A stretch of 64,000 bases of DNA. Origin: Tepidimonas ignava (GTDB lineage: Bacteria; Pseudomonadota; Gammaproteobacteria; Burkholderiales; Burkholderiaceae_C). Location: assembly GCF_004342625.1 (NCBI RefSeq), contig NZ_SMAH01000011.1, positions 45,917-109,916 of the forward strand, given 5' to 3'. The notes beneath the pieces are model-generated. The model was given only the letters and a program-made list of their open reading frames with translations, made no database searches and had not been told where the DNA came from. The translations under genes were made by a program, and so were the position numbers. Below, piece by piece: positions 38,188 to 49,539 of this stretch; position 1 is the stretch's first letter; each line of letters starts with the position of its first letter.

Positions 38188-38855
38188 AAGCACGTGCACC
38201 CGTGCCGCGCCCATGGGACGCGGAATCTTGTGCTGAAGAGGGGGCCGGGCGGCGGCGCTGGCTGGGCCGTTTGCTGGGCTCAGCCGCCTTGGCCTTGGGG
38301 GGCGCATGGCTGGCGGGCTGCGGCGAGGCCAAGCCCGCCTTCAACGGCATCGACCTCACCGGGGCGGACTACGCCCAAGGGTTCGAGTTGCCCGACCAGT
38401 TTGGCCAGCGCCGCACGCTGGCGGACTTTCGCGGCAAGGTGGTGGTGGTGTTTTTTGGCTACACGCAGTGCCCGGACGTATGCCCGACCTCGCTGGCCGA
38501 GCTGGCCGAAGCCAAGCGCTTGCTGGGGGCGGACGGCGAGCTTCTGCAGGGCATTTTCATCAGCGTGGACCCCGAGCGCGACACGCCCGACATCATGCGC
38601 GCCTACATGGCCAGCTTCGACCCGACGTTTTTGGCGCTGCGCGCCACGCCCGAGGAGCTGCCCGCGCTGGCCAAAGCGTTCAAGGTGTACTACAAGAAGG
38701 TCGAGGGCAGCACCCCCACCAGCTACACGATGGACCACTCGGCGGGCAGCTACGTGTACGACACCCAGGGCCGGCTGCGCCTGTACCACCGCTACGGCAG
38801 CGGAGCGCAGGCGCTGGCCAGCGATGTCAAGCGCCTGCTGGACGAGGCCGGCTGA
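38184..38855 (+). CDS. SCO1/SenC copper chaperone lipoprotein
   Basis: A 223-residue SCO protein. A lipobox LAGC (Cys46) follows a hydrophobic stretch, so the mature protein is probably lipid-anchored in the periplasm. The copper site is CPDVCP (Cys96, Cys100) in [19 protein letters not shown] plus the histidine in [16 protein letters not shown] proteins deliver copper to CuA of subunit II. The gene closes the oxidase assembly operon with an ATGA overlap from ctaB. Confidence 0.93.
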   Translation: MKARAPVPRPWDAESCAEEGAGRRRWLGRLLGSAALALGGAWLAGCGEAKPAFNGIDLTGADYAQGFELPDQFGQRRTLADFRGKVVVVFFGYTQCPDVCPTSLAELAEAKRLLGADGELLQGIFISVDPERDTPDIMRAYMASFDPTFLALRATPEELPALAKAFKVYYKKVEGSTPTSYTMDHSAGSYVYDTQGRLRLYHRYGSGAQALASDVKRLLDEAG

Positions 38856-38882
38856 GCGCGCCCGCGCCGCGCCACGGCGCGT

Positions 38883-39923
38883 TCAGCTCGCGCCGGCGGC
38901 CTTGTCCGCTTCGGACGTGAAGGCGTCGGCGTAAAACGCATCGTCGGGCAGACCGGCCGCGGCGTAGTCGCGCCGCGCGGCCTCCACCACGACCGGCGCG
39001 CCGCAGGCGTACACCTCAAAGCCACGGAGGTCGGGATGGTCTTGCAGCACCGCCAGGTGCACAAAACCCGTGCGGCCTTGCCAGCCATCCTCGGGCAGGG
39101 CATCGGAGACCACCGGCACGTAGGTCAGTTGCGGCATGGCGGCAACCTGCTCACGCACCCAGGCGTCTTCGTACAGGTCGTGCGGACGGCGCCCGCCCCA
39201 GTACAGCCAGGTTGGGCGCTGGATGCCCTGGGCGCGCATCTGTTGCACGATGGCCTTGATCGGGGCAAAGCCCGTGCCCGAGGCCAGCAGGACGATGGGC
39301 TTGTTCGAGTCTTCGCGCAGGAAGAAGCTGCCGAACGGGCCTTCGATGCGCAGGATTTCCTTTTCCTTCATCGCGCCGAAGACGTGGTCGGTGAACTTGC
39401 CGCCCGGCATGTGGCGGATGTGCAGCTCCAGCTGAGGCACGTCCTGCAGCACCTGCGGGGCGTTGGCCATCGAGTAGGCGCGGCGGGCGCCGTCGCGCAG
39501 CAGGATTTCGACGTACTGGCCGGCGCGGTACTGGAACGCTTCGGTGGCGGGCAGCTGCAGCCGCACGATCATCACGTCGGGCGCGGCCCGCTGCAGGCTG
39601 AGCACGCGCACCGGCAGTTTTTTGATCGGGAAGGCGCCCGCCTCGGTGACCTGGCGCGATTCGATGACGACGTCGCTGTGCGCGGTGGCGCAGCAGGTCA
39701 GGATCAGGCCGGCCGCTTCCTCTTCGGCGCTGAGCGCCTTGCTCTGGTGCGGGCCGTGCGTGACGTCGCCGGCCAGTTTGCGGCACTTGCACGAGCCGCA
39801 CGCGCCGTCTTTGCAACCGTAGGGCAGGCCCACACCCTGGCGGATGGCGGCGGCCAGCAGCGTTTCGTGTTCGGTGGCCGTGAACGTGCGGCCACTGGGC
39901 TCGACGGTGATCGTGAATGTCAT
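38883..39923 (-). CDS. 2Fe-2S ferredoxin-NAD(P)H reductase-type oxidoreductase
   Basis: A 346-residue three-domain protein: an N-terminal plant-type ferredoxin domain with the cluster cysteines in YGCKDGACGSCKCRK and LTCCA, an FAD-binding barrel (QYVEILLRDGARRAYSMANAP) and an NAD-binding domain (VLLASGTGFAPIKAIVQQM, then EVYACGAP). This architecture is that of CDP-6-deoxy-delta-3,4-glucoseen reductase-like and oxygenase reductase proteins. It could supply electrons to a partner such as the P450 or an oxygenase, but no partner is adjacent. The sequence before the ATG has only a weak ribosome site. Confidence 0.88.
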   Translation of the reverse strand: MTFTITVEPSGRTFTATEHETLLAAAIRQGVGLPYGCKDGACGSCKCRKLAGDVTHGPHQSKALSAEEEAAGLILTCCATAHSDVVIESRQVTEAGAFPIKKLPVRVLSLQRAAPDVMIVRLQLPATEAFQYRAGQYVEILLRDGARRAYSMANAPQVLQDVPQLELHIRHMPGGKFTDHVFGAMKEKEILRIEGPFGSFFLREDSNKPIVLLASGTGFAPIKAIVQQMRAQGIQRPTWLYWGGRRPHDLYEDAWVREQVAAMPQLTYVPVVSDALPEDGWQGRTGFVHLAVLQDHPDLRGFEVYACGAPVVVEAARRDYAAAGLPDDAFYADAFTSEADKAAGAS

Positions 39924-40044
39924 ACTAGGATCCAACGAAGGTGGGCGTGGCGCGGCGCCACGCGCAGGCGTGGGGCGCATTGTCGCAAATCCGCAGGTCG
40001 CGCCGATGCCCTAGGTCGAAAGTGCAAACCATCCGAAAGGCAAC

Positions 40045-41001
40045 ATGTTCGATGCGATGACAGGGACACGCCCGGCGCGTTTTCGGCGCCAGCGTGTGTT
40101 GGTGGTGGGGTGCGGCGACGTCGGGCTGCGGGTGGTGCGCCGGCTGGCCAACCGCGTGCGCGTGCTGGCCTTGACCTCCAGCCCGCAGCGGGTGCCGGCG
40201 CTGCGCGCCGCGGGGGTGACGCCGCTGGTGGGGGACCTGGACCAACCGGCCACGCTGCGCCGCCTGGCGGGGCTGGCGCCGCGGGTGCTGCACCTGGCGC
40301 CACCGCCAACCAAGGGGCTGACCGATTGGCGGCAGGATCCGCGCTCGCGCGCGCTGGCGGCGGCGCTGGCGCGGCGCGCCCCGCCGCAGGCGTTGGTGTA
40401 CGCCTCCACCAGCGGCGTGTACGGCGACTGCGGGGGCGCCTGGGTTGACGAGACGCGCACGCCAGCGCCGCAGACCCCGCGCGCCTGGCGTCGGCTGGAC
40501 GCCGAGCGCACGTGGCGTCTGTGGGGGCGGCGCACCGGCGCGCGCGTGATGGTGCTGCGCGTGCCGGGCATCTACGCGCCGGACCGGCCCGGTGGCCCTG
40601 CCGAGCGGCTGGCCAGCGGCACCCCCGTGCTGCGCCACGAGGATGACGTCTACACCAACCACATTCACGCCGAGGATCTGGCGCGCGCCTGCCTGCGGGC
40701 GCTGTGGCTGGCGCGGCCGCAGCGCGTCGTGCACGTGTGCGACGACACGCAGTTGCGCATGGGCGACTACCTGGATCGTGTGGCCGATCTGCTGGGCTTG
40801 CCGCGCCCGCCGCGCATCGCACGCGAGGGCGCCGAGCGCCAGTTGCCGCTGGCGCTGCTGTCGTTCATGCACGAGTCGCGCCGGTTGCGCAACGGGCGGC
40901 TCAAGCGCGAGCTGCGGCTGCGGTTGACCTACCCGACCATCGACGAGGGCTGGGCTCAGGCCGCCGCGGCGAGCTGGTCACGCACCAGCCACAGCGCGTA
41001 G
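40045..41001 (+). CDS. NAD-dependent epimerase/dehydratase family protein (YeeZ-like)
   Basis: A 318-residue Rossmann protein. The nucleotide-binding strand is VLVVGCGDVGLRVVRRL and the catalytic region holds LVYASTSGVYGDCGG; VYTNHIHAEDLARACL matches the late signature of the extended SDR group. It is similar to YeeZ, an uncharacterised oxidoreductase. The tyrosine in GVYGD is present but the YxxxK lysine is not obvious, so enzymatic activity is uncertain. Its 3' end overlaps the convergent antiporter gene by 46 bases. Confidence 0.82.
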   Translation: MFDAMTGTRPARFRRQRVLVVGCGDVGLRVVRRLANRVRVLALTSSPQRVPALRAAGVTPLVGDLDQPATLRRLAGLAPRVLHLAPPPTKGLTDWRQDPRSRALAAALARRAPPQALVYASTSGVYGDCGGAWVDETRTPAPQTPRAWRRLDAERTWRLWGRRTGARVMVLRVPGIYAPDRPGGPAERLASGTPVLRHEDDVYTNHIHAEDLARACLRALWLARPQRVVHVCDDTQLRMGDYLDRVADLLGLPRPPRIAREGAERQLPLALLSFMHESRRLRNGRLKRELRLRLTYPTIDEGWAQAAAASWSRTSHSA

Positions 41002-41945
41002 CCCACGTACGCCAGCAGCAGCAACGCGCCTTCGACGCGGTTGATGCGTCCGGGCTGGCCGCGCCAGCCCCACCCGAGCACGAACAGCACCAGCGTCAGC
41101 GCCGTCATCACCGCCACGTCGCGGCTCAGCAGCGCCGCTTCGGCTTGCATCGGGGCGATGACGCCCGCCAGGCCCACCACGGCCAGCGTGTTGAACAGGT
41201 TGGAGCCGATCACGTTGCCCAACGCGAGGTCGTGCTCGCCCTTGCGCGCCGCTGCGATCGACGAGGCCAGCTCGGGCAGCGACGTGCCGATGGCCACGAT
41301 GGTCAGGCCGATGACCAGGTCGCTGACGCCCAGCGACTGCGCGATGGCCACCGCGCCCCACACCAGCGCACGCGAGCTGGCCACCAGCAGCACCAGGCCC
41401 ACGGCGAGCTCCAACCACGCACGGCCAATGGGCAGCGGGTGCGCCGCCAACTCAGCCTCGGTCTCCGCGGCCAGGGCATCGGCCCCGCCCCGCGTGGCTT
41501 GCCAGATCGACCACCCCATCAGGGCTGCAAACACGCCCAGCATCAGCGCCGCTTCCGCGCGCGTGACGGTCAAATCCCACAACAGCGCGACGGCCAGGGC
41601 CGTGACCCCGGCCAGGATCGGCAGCTCCTGGCGCAGCACCTGCGAGTGCACCGCCACAGGGCTCAGCACCGCGGTCAGCCCCAAGATGACGCCGATGTTG
41701 GCGATGTTGGAGCCGTAAGCGTTGCCGAGGGCAATGCCGGGGTTGTCTTCCAGGGCTGCCAGCACCGACACGGCCAACTCGGGCGACGAGGTGCCAAAGC
41801 CGATGATGACGGCCCCGATCAGCAGCGGCGGCAGCCCGAAGTGGCGCGCGATCGCCGCTGCGGCGGCCACAAAACGGTCGGCCGACCACACCAGCACCGC
41901 CAACCCCACCACCACCGCAAGCAAGGGCATGGCCAGCTCGGTCAT
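40956..41945 (-). CDS. Calcium/sodium antiporter (CaCA family, YrbG-like)
   Basis: A 329-residue membrane protein with ten helices in two inverted repeats. Each repeat has the alpha motif: GFGTSSPELAVSVLAAL with GNAYGSNIANIGVILG in the first, AIGTSLPELASSIAAARKGEHDLALGNVIGSNLFNTLAV in the second. These acidic residues bind Na and Ca. YrbG relatives exchange sodium for calcium or similar cations at the inner membrane. A CAGGAG site precedes the ATG. The long convergent 3' overlap with the epimerase gene means both stops are read within the other gene. Confidence 0.93.
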   Translation of the reverse strand: MTELAMPLLAVVVGLAVLVWSADRFVAAAAAIARHFGLPPLLIGAVIIGFGTSSPELAVSVLAALEDNPGIALGNAYGSNIANIGVILGLTAVLSPVAVHSQVLRQELPILAGVTALAVALLWDLTVTRAEAALMLGVFAALMGWSIWQATRGGADALAAETEAELAAHPLPIGRAWLELAVGLVLLVASSRALVWGAVAIAQSLGVSDLVIGLTIVAIGTSLPELASSIAAARKGEHDLALGNVIGSNLFNTLAVVGLAGVIAPMQAEAALLSRDVAVMTALTLVLFVLGWGWRGQPGRINRVEGALLLLAYVGYALWLVRDQLAAAA

Positions 41946-41996
41946 GACGTCTCCTGATCGACGTGCCAGCCGCGGCAGCCCGCGGATGGCCGATGA

Positions 41997-42027
41997 CAAA
42001 AAGAAACCCGCTGCGCGGGCGGGCTTC
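41997..42027 (-). terminator. Intrinsic terminator downstream of tRNA-Leu
   Basis: On the minus strand AAGCCCGC pairs with GCGGGTTT (one G-U) around a 7-base loop, followed by TTTCTTTTT. It lies about 37 bases past the tRNA 3' end and before the antiporter gene, so the tRNA is most likely a separate transcript. Confidence 0.75.
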
Positions 42028-42063
42028 GATGCGGCGGCCCCGACGGGGGGCCAGCGTGTGCGT

Positions 42064-42150
42064 TGGTGCCGGAAGCCGGACTCGAACCGGCACGGTGTCG
42101 CCACCGGCAGATTTTGAATCTGCTGCGTCTACCTATTTCGCCACTCCGGC
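42064..42150 (-). tRNA. tRNA-Leu (anticodon CAA)
   Basis: An 87-base tRNA including an encoded CCA. The acceptor GCCGGAG pairs with TTCCGGC, the anticodon stem GCAGA/TCTGC encloses TTCAAAA with anticodon CAA, a long class II variable arm (CGGTGGCGACACCG region) is present, and the T arm reads GCCGGTTCGAGTCCGGC. It reads UUG codons. TrmL, encoded in this window, is the enzyme known to methylate position 34 of tRNA-Leu(CAA). Confidence 0.95.
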
Positions 42151-42253
42151 ACGCGCAGAGCCAAAATTATGGCACAGCCGCGGCGCGCCCGATGCGGCGT
42201 GCGCGGCGCAGTCCCCGCGGCGTTGCGTCGGCCGCCGTAGTACGATGGCGGCC

Positions 42254-43219
42254 ATGGCCACATCCCGCTCCTCCACCACCACCCCCAAGGCAGCGCCGCG
42301 TCGGCCGCGCGCCGTGCCGCGCTACCCCACGATCGAAGACGCCGTCGGCAACACGCCCCTGGTGGCGTTGCAGCGCATCGGGGAGCCCGACAACCGCGCG
42401 CGTGGCAACGTCGTGCTGGGCAAGCTCGAGGGCAACAACCCGGCCGGCTCGGTCAAGGACCGGCCGGCGCTGTCGATGATCCGCCGCGCCGAGGAGCGCG
42501 GCGAGATCAAGCCCGGCGACACGCTGATCGAAGCCACCAGCGGCAACACCGGCATCGCGCTGGCGATGGCGGCGGCCATCCGCGGCTACCGCATGGTGCT
42601 GATCATGCCCGAGGACCTGTCGGTGGAGCGCGCGCAGACGATGAAGGCCTTTGGTGCCGAGCTGATCCTGACGCCCAAAAGCGGCGGCATGGAGTACGCG
42701 CGCGACCTGGCCGACAAAATGCAGCGCGAGGGCAAAGGCAAGGTGCTGGACCAGTTTGCCAACCCCGACAACCCGCGCATCCACTACGAAACGACGGGCC
42801 CTGAAATCTGGCGCCAGACGCGCGGTCGCATCACCCACTTCGTCAGCGCGATGGGCACCACCGGCACCATCACGGGCGTGAGCCGCTACCTGAAGGAGCA
42901 AAACCCGGCGGTGCGCATCATCGGCGCGCAGCCCAGCGAAGGCTCGCGCATCCCCGGCATTCGCAAGTGGCCGCCCGAATACCTGCCCAAAATCTACGAC
43001 CCCTCGGGGGTCGATGAGTTGGTGTACGTCAGCCAAGCCGATGCCGAAGCCATGTGCCGCCGCCTGGCGCGCGAAGAGGGCATCTTCGCCGGCATTTCGG
43101 CCGCCGGGGCGTGCTGGGTGGCGCAGCAGATCGCGCAGACGGTGCACAACGCGACGATCGTGTTCGTCGTCTGCGACCGCGGCGACCGCTACCTGTCCAC
43201 CGGGGTGTTCCCGGCTTGA
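42254..43219 (+). CDS. cysM: Cysteine synthase B
   Basis: A 321-residue PLP enzyme forming cysteine (or S-sulfocysteine with thiosulfate) from O-acetylserine. The PLP lysine is Lys68 in NNPAGSVKDRPAL; ATSGNTGIALAMAAAIRGYRMVLIMPEDLS and SAMGTTGTITGVSRYL are the CysM-type motifs, with the EYLPKIYD and FAGISAAGAC segments that separate CysM from CysK. CysM's ability to use thiosulfate is relevant beside the sox genes. The ATG at MATSRSST was used; an in-frame ATG nine bases earlier overlaps a -10-like TACGAT. Confidence 0.94.
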   Translation: MATSRSSTTTPKAAPRRPRAVPRYPTIEDAVGNTPLVALQRIGEPDNRARGNVVLGKLEGNNPAGSVKDRPALSMIRRAEERGEIKPGDTLIEATSGNTGIALAMAAAIRGYRMVLIMPEDLSVERAQTMKAFGAELILTPKSGGMEYARDLADKMQREGKGKVLDQFANPDNPRIHYETTGPEIWRQTRGRITHFVSAMGTTGTITGVSRYLKEQNPAVRIIGAQPSEGSRIPGIRKWPPEYLPKIYDPSGVDELVYVSQADAEAMCRRLAREEGIFAGISAAGACWVAQQIAQTVHNATIVFVVCDRGDRYLSTGVFPA

Positions 43220-43276
43220 CCCCGACGAGGGATGGGGGTTTACCCGAGGCCAGGGGGGGCGCCGCGTCGTCCTGTT

Positions 43277-43294
43277 TACAATCGAGGCCTCGAT
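43277..43294. promoter_or_regulatory. tusA promoter with adjoining palindrome
   Basis: TACAAT (43277-43282) is a likely -10 for tusA. The perfect 14-base palindrome ATCGAGGCCTCGAT (43281-43294) overlaps its last two bases and covers the expected transcription start, which is where a repressor would sit. It starts 26 bases before the ATG. No regulator can be assigned. Confidence 0.45.
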
Positions 43295-43306
43295 TAGGCA
43301 AGCCCC

Positions 43307-43540
43307 ATGACCATGCACATCGACCGTGAACTGGACGCGCGCGGGCTCAACTGCCCGTTGCCGATCCTGAAAGCCAAAAAGGCACTGGCCGAGATGACCA
43401 GCGGGCAGGTGCTCAAGGTGATCGCCACCGACGCCGGCTCGGTGCGCGACTTCCAGGCGTTTGCGCGCCAAACCGGCAACGAGCTGCTGCACCAAGAATC
43501 CAACGGCGGCGAGCACATTTCGATTCTGAAGCGTCGCTGA
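43307..43540 (+). CDS. tusA: TusA-family sulfur carrier protein
   Basis: A 77-residue TusA/SirA/YedF-fold protein. The active-site motif is LDARGLNCPLPILKAKKAL, with the sulfur-carrying cysteine in CPLP, followed by LKVIATDAGSVRDFQAF and a C-terminal GGEHISILKRR. TusA proteins relay persulfide sulfur for tRNA thiolation and, in sulfur oxidisers, for cytoplasmic sulfur oxidation. Whether this one serves tRNA or dissimilatory sulfur metabolism cannot be told; the nearby cysM and the sox genes make either possible. Confidence 0.92.
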   Translation: MTMHIDRELDARGLNCPLPILKAKKALAEMTSGQVLKVIATDAGSVRDFQAFARQTGNELLHQESNGGEHISILKRR

Positions 43541-43559
43541 ACCGCCCCGCGCCAACGCC

Positions 43560-43586
43560 AAGGCCCCCTTGAGGGGCCTTTTGTTT
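43560..43586 (+). terminator. Intrinsic terminator after tusA
   Basis: AAGGCCCC and GGGGCCTT form an 8-base stem with a 5-base loop, followed by TTGTTT. It lies 20 bases after the tusA stop and just before the convergent valS stop, so it may serve both directions. Confidence 0.75.
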
Positions 43587-43615
43587 GGGGGCCACGCCCG
43601 GCCCCCGCCGCGTCG

Positions 43616-46645
<3,030 letters not shown>

Positions 46646-46905
46646 GGGGAAACGCTCGTCGTTGCCAAGGAGAAAGGACGGGGCAGGGTACCCCAACGTC
46701 AAACCCGCCATTGTAGGAGGGGCCGGCGTGCTCGCGCGGGCGCAGGTGGCCCGGGCGTGCCGATTGATACCGTCTATGAACGATATTGGCCGCATCCTCT
46801 GGACGCCGGGCCCGCATCGGGCTATGGTTGCATCGTCTGCCAGCGGCGCCCGGTGCGGGCGTGCGTGGCAGCGGCTGTGTGAACCACCCTACCAGGAGAT
46901 ACGTT

Positions 46906-47328
46906 ATGCCGCAACTCAAAGGCTCCAAGACCGAGCAATGCCTGAAAGACGCGTTTGCGGGCGAATCGATGGCCAACCGCCGTTACCTGTACTTCGCCAA
47001 CAAGGCCGACGTCGAAGGCCAAAACGACGTGGCGGCGCTGTTCCGCTCCACCGCCGAAGGTGAAACCGGCCACGCGCACGGCCACCTGGAGTTTTTGGAG
47101 CAGGCGGGTGACCCGGCCACGGGGATGCCCATTGGCACCACGCGCCAAAACCTGGAGTCCGCCATCGCCGGCGAAACGCACGAGTACACCGACATGTACC
47201 CGGGCATGGCCAAGACCGCGCGCGAAGAAGGCTTTGACGAAATCGCCGACTGGTTCGAGACGCTGGCCAAGGCCGAGCGCTCGCACGCCAACCGCTACGC
47301 CAAGGCGTTGGCCGAGCTGGTTGACTGA
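46906..47328 (+). CDS. Rubrerythrin-family diiron protein (no rubredoxin domain)
   Basis: A 140-residue ferritin-like four-helix protein. The diiron ligands are seen in [49 protein letters not shown] and [14 protein letters not shown], each supplying Glu or His. Classical rubrerythrin (about 190 residues) has a C-terminal rubredoxin domain that is lacking here, so an outside electron donor is needed. Rubrerythrins reduce hydrogen peroxide. A CAGGAG site precedes the ATG. The Fe-S protein and DUF3501 gene follow on the same strand, a conserved trio in betaproteobacteria. Confidence 0.9.
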   Translation: MPQLKGSKTEQCLKDAFAGESMANRRYLYFANKADVEGQNDVAALFRSTAEGETGHAHGHLEFLEQAGDPATGMPIGTTRQNLESAIAGETHEYTDMYPGMAKTAREEGFDEIADWFETLAKAERSHANRYAKALAELVD

Positions 47329-47480
47329 AGGCGCGACACGAGCGTGGCCGTCACCGGCGGCCACGCCAGGGCGGCGTGGCCGCCGCCCTTGGCCGCAACA
47401 CAACGACAACCATTCCCAGACGCACGGCGGCGGTTGGCTGTTGGGCTGCGCCCCGGTGCTCTGGACAGGAGGCACCCCAC

Positions 47481-48833
47481 ATGGCCCGCGAAGGCAACCT
47501 CGAAGCACCGACCCGCCACCCGCTGGACTGGCGCAACCCCGACTTCTACGACGAGAACAAGTGCTTCGCGGAGCTGGAGCGCATTTTCGAGATATGCCAT
47601 GGCTGCCGCCGCTGCGTCAGCCTGTGCCAGGCATTCCCGACGCTGTTCGACCTGATCGACGAGGGCAAGACCGGCGAGCTCGACGGTGTGGCCAAGGCCG
47701 ACTACTGGAAGGTGGTCGACCAGTGCTACATGTGCGACCTGTGCTACATGACCAAGTGCCCCTACACGCCGCCGCACGAGTGGAACCTGGACTTTCCCCA
47801 CACGATGCTGCGCGCCAAGGCGATCAAGTTCCGGCAGGGCAAGGTCAAAGCGTCGGAAAAGTTTCTGGCCTCCACCGACGTGCACGGACGGTTGGCGGGC
47901 ATCCCCGTCGTGGTCGAGGTGGTCAACGCCGTCAACCGCACCCGCCCCGCGCGTGCGGTGATGGAAAACGTGCTGGAGGTGCATCGCGACGCCTGGATGC
48001 CGGCGCTGGCGCGCACGACGTTGCGCCGGGCCGCGCCGCCCTCGCCGCCGCTGTCGCAGGCCGTCGCTGGCGAGCGCACCCCCGGCAAAGTGGCCATTTT
48101 TGGCACCTGCTTCGTCAGCCACAACGAGCCCAGCATCGGCGTGGACCTGCTCAAGGTGCTGGCCCACAACGGCATCCCGTACACCTTGGTGGACAAGGAG
48201 CGCTGCTGCGGCATGCCCAAACTGGAGCTGGGCGACCTGGACGCCGTGGCCGCGGCCAAGGAAGCCAACATCCCGGTGCTGGCGCGTTACGCGCGCGAGG
48301 GCTGGGCCATCCTGACGCCGGTGCCCAGCTGCACGCTGATGTTCAAGCAGGAGCTGCCGTTGATGTTCCCGGACGACCCCGACGTGCAGCTAGTCAAGGA
48401 AGCGATGTGGGACCCGTTCGAGTATTTCAGCGCGCGCCGGCGCGACGGCCTGCTCAAGACCGACTTCAAGCGGGGCTTGGGCAAGGTCAGCTACCAGGTG
48501 CCGTGCCACAGCCGGGTGCAAAACATGGGCCGCAAGACCGAAGAGGTGCTCAAACTCATCCCCGACACCGAGGTGCAAACCATCGAGCGTTGCTCCGGCC
48601 ACGCCGGCACCTACGGCGTCAAAAAAGCCACGCACCCGGTGGCGCTCAAAATCGGCAAGCCGGTGTTCAAAAGCATGGCGCAGCACAAGGGCGGCGGTAC
48701 GCCCGACGTCATCGGCTCGGACTGCCCGCTGGGCGGTCACCACATCGCGCAGGGTTTCGAGGTCAACCAACTGGGGGCGCCCAGGCTGATGCACCCGCTG
48801 ACCATGCTGGCCACCGCCTACGGCCTGACGTGA
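47481..48833 (+). CDS. Iron-sulfur (GlpC/HdrD-like) oxidoreductase
   Basis: A 450-residue protein with an N-terminal pair of [4Fe-4S] motifs, CHGCRRCVSLCQAFP and CYMCDLCYMTKCPYTPP, then cysteine-rich CCG-type domains of the heterodisulfide reductase kind: ERCCGMPKLELGD in the first and IERCSGHAGTYGVKK plus SDCPLGGHH in the second. GlpC and HdrD relatives pass electrons between a flavoprotein or quinone and another partner. As it follows a rubrerythrin lacking its own rubredoxin, it is a candidate electron donor to that protein; this is inferred from gene order. A CAGGAGG ribosome site precedes the ATG. Confidence 0.88.
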   Translation: MAREGNLEAPTRHPLDWRNPDFYDENKCFAELERIFEICHGCRRCVSLCQAFPTLFDLIDEGKTGELDGVAKADYWKVVDQCYMCDLCYMTKCPYTPPHEWNLDFPHTMLRAKAIKFRQGKVKASEKFLASTDVHGRLAGIPVVVEVVNAVNRTRPARAVMENVLEVHRDAWMPALARTTLRRAAPPSPPLSQAVAGERTPGKVAIFGTCFVSHNEPSIGVDLLKVLAHNGIPYTLVDKERCCGMPKLELGDLDAVAAAKEANIPVLARYAREGWAILTPVPSCTLMFKQELPLMFPDDPDVQLVKEAMWDPFEYFSARRRDGLLKTDFKRGLGKVSYQVPCHSRVQNMGRKTEEVLKLIPDTEVQTIERCSGHAGTYGVKKATHPVALKIGKPVFKSMAQHKGGGTPDVIGSDCPLGGHHIAQGFEVNQLGAPRLMHPLTMLATAYGLT

Positions 48834-48870
48834 GGCCGCTGCCCAACCCGATGTCCGAAAGGCGCGAACC

Positions 48871-49476
48871 ATGATCACCACGATGCAACTGACTGGCAAG
48901 ATCACCCGCGACACGCTGATGCCGCTGGAGGCCTACGCCAAGTGGCGCAAAGTGCACAAGCCCGAGGTCATCGCCCACCGCAAGCTGCGCACCGTGCACC
49001 TGGGCGAGCACCTGACCGTGCAGTTCGAGAGCGAGCTGTCGATGCGCTACCAGATCCAGGAGATGCTGCGCATCGAAAAAATCTTCGAAGAAGAGGGCAT
49101 CCAGGACGAAATCGACGCCTACGCGCCGCTGGTGCCCGACGGCACCAACTGGAAGGCCACGCTGATGATCGAGTACCCCGACGTCCATGAGCGCCGACGC
49201 GAGCTGGCACGCCTCATCGGCATCGAGGACCGCATGTTCGTCGAGGTCGAAGGCCACGGGCGTGTGTACGCGATCGCCGACGAGGATCTGGACCGCGAAA
49301 CGCCGGACAAAACGTCGGCGGTGCATTTTCTGCGCTTCGAGTTCACGCCGGCCATGCGCGCCGCGATCAAGGCGGGCGCGCAGGTCAAGCTGGGCTGCGA
49401 CCACACCAACTACCCGGCGCACGTCACCATCCCGCCGGAGACGTTGGCCAGCCTGGCGGGCGACTTGCGCGACTGA
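48871..49476 (+). CDS. DUF3501 family protein
   Basis: A 201-residue soluble protein matching DUF3501: GKITRDTLMPLEAYAKWRK, then VQFESELSMRYQIQEMLRIEKIF, and VPDGTNWKATLMIEYPDVHERRRELARLIGIE, ending with VKLGCDHTNYPAH. The family has no known function and is nearly always encoded with rubrerythrin and the GlpC/HdrD-like protein. The conserved acidic and histidine residues could bind metal. It begins 37 bases after the Fe-S gene. Confidence 0.85.
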   Translation: MITTMQLTGKITRDTLMPLEAYAKWRKVHKPEVIAHRKLRTVHLGEHLTVQFESELSMRYQIQEMLRIEKIFEEEGIQDEIDAYAPLVPDGTNWKATLMIEYPDVHERRRELARLIGIEDRMFVEVEGHGRVYAIADEDLDRETPDKTSAVHFLRFEFTPAMRAAIKAGAQVKLGCDHTNYPAHVTIPPETLASLAGDLRD

Positions 49477-49539
49477 GCCCCAGCGCCGCTGCCCCGCTGC
49501 GGTGCGCCGTATCATCGCACCGCAGGAGGTTGACCACCG

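Noticed and set aside
40956..41001. Possible frameshift or misplaced stop where the epimerase and antiporter genes overlap by 46 bases
   Set aside because: Both proteins have complete conserved cores and normal lengths for their families, so a genuine convergent overlap is more likely than an error.
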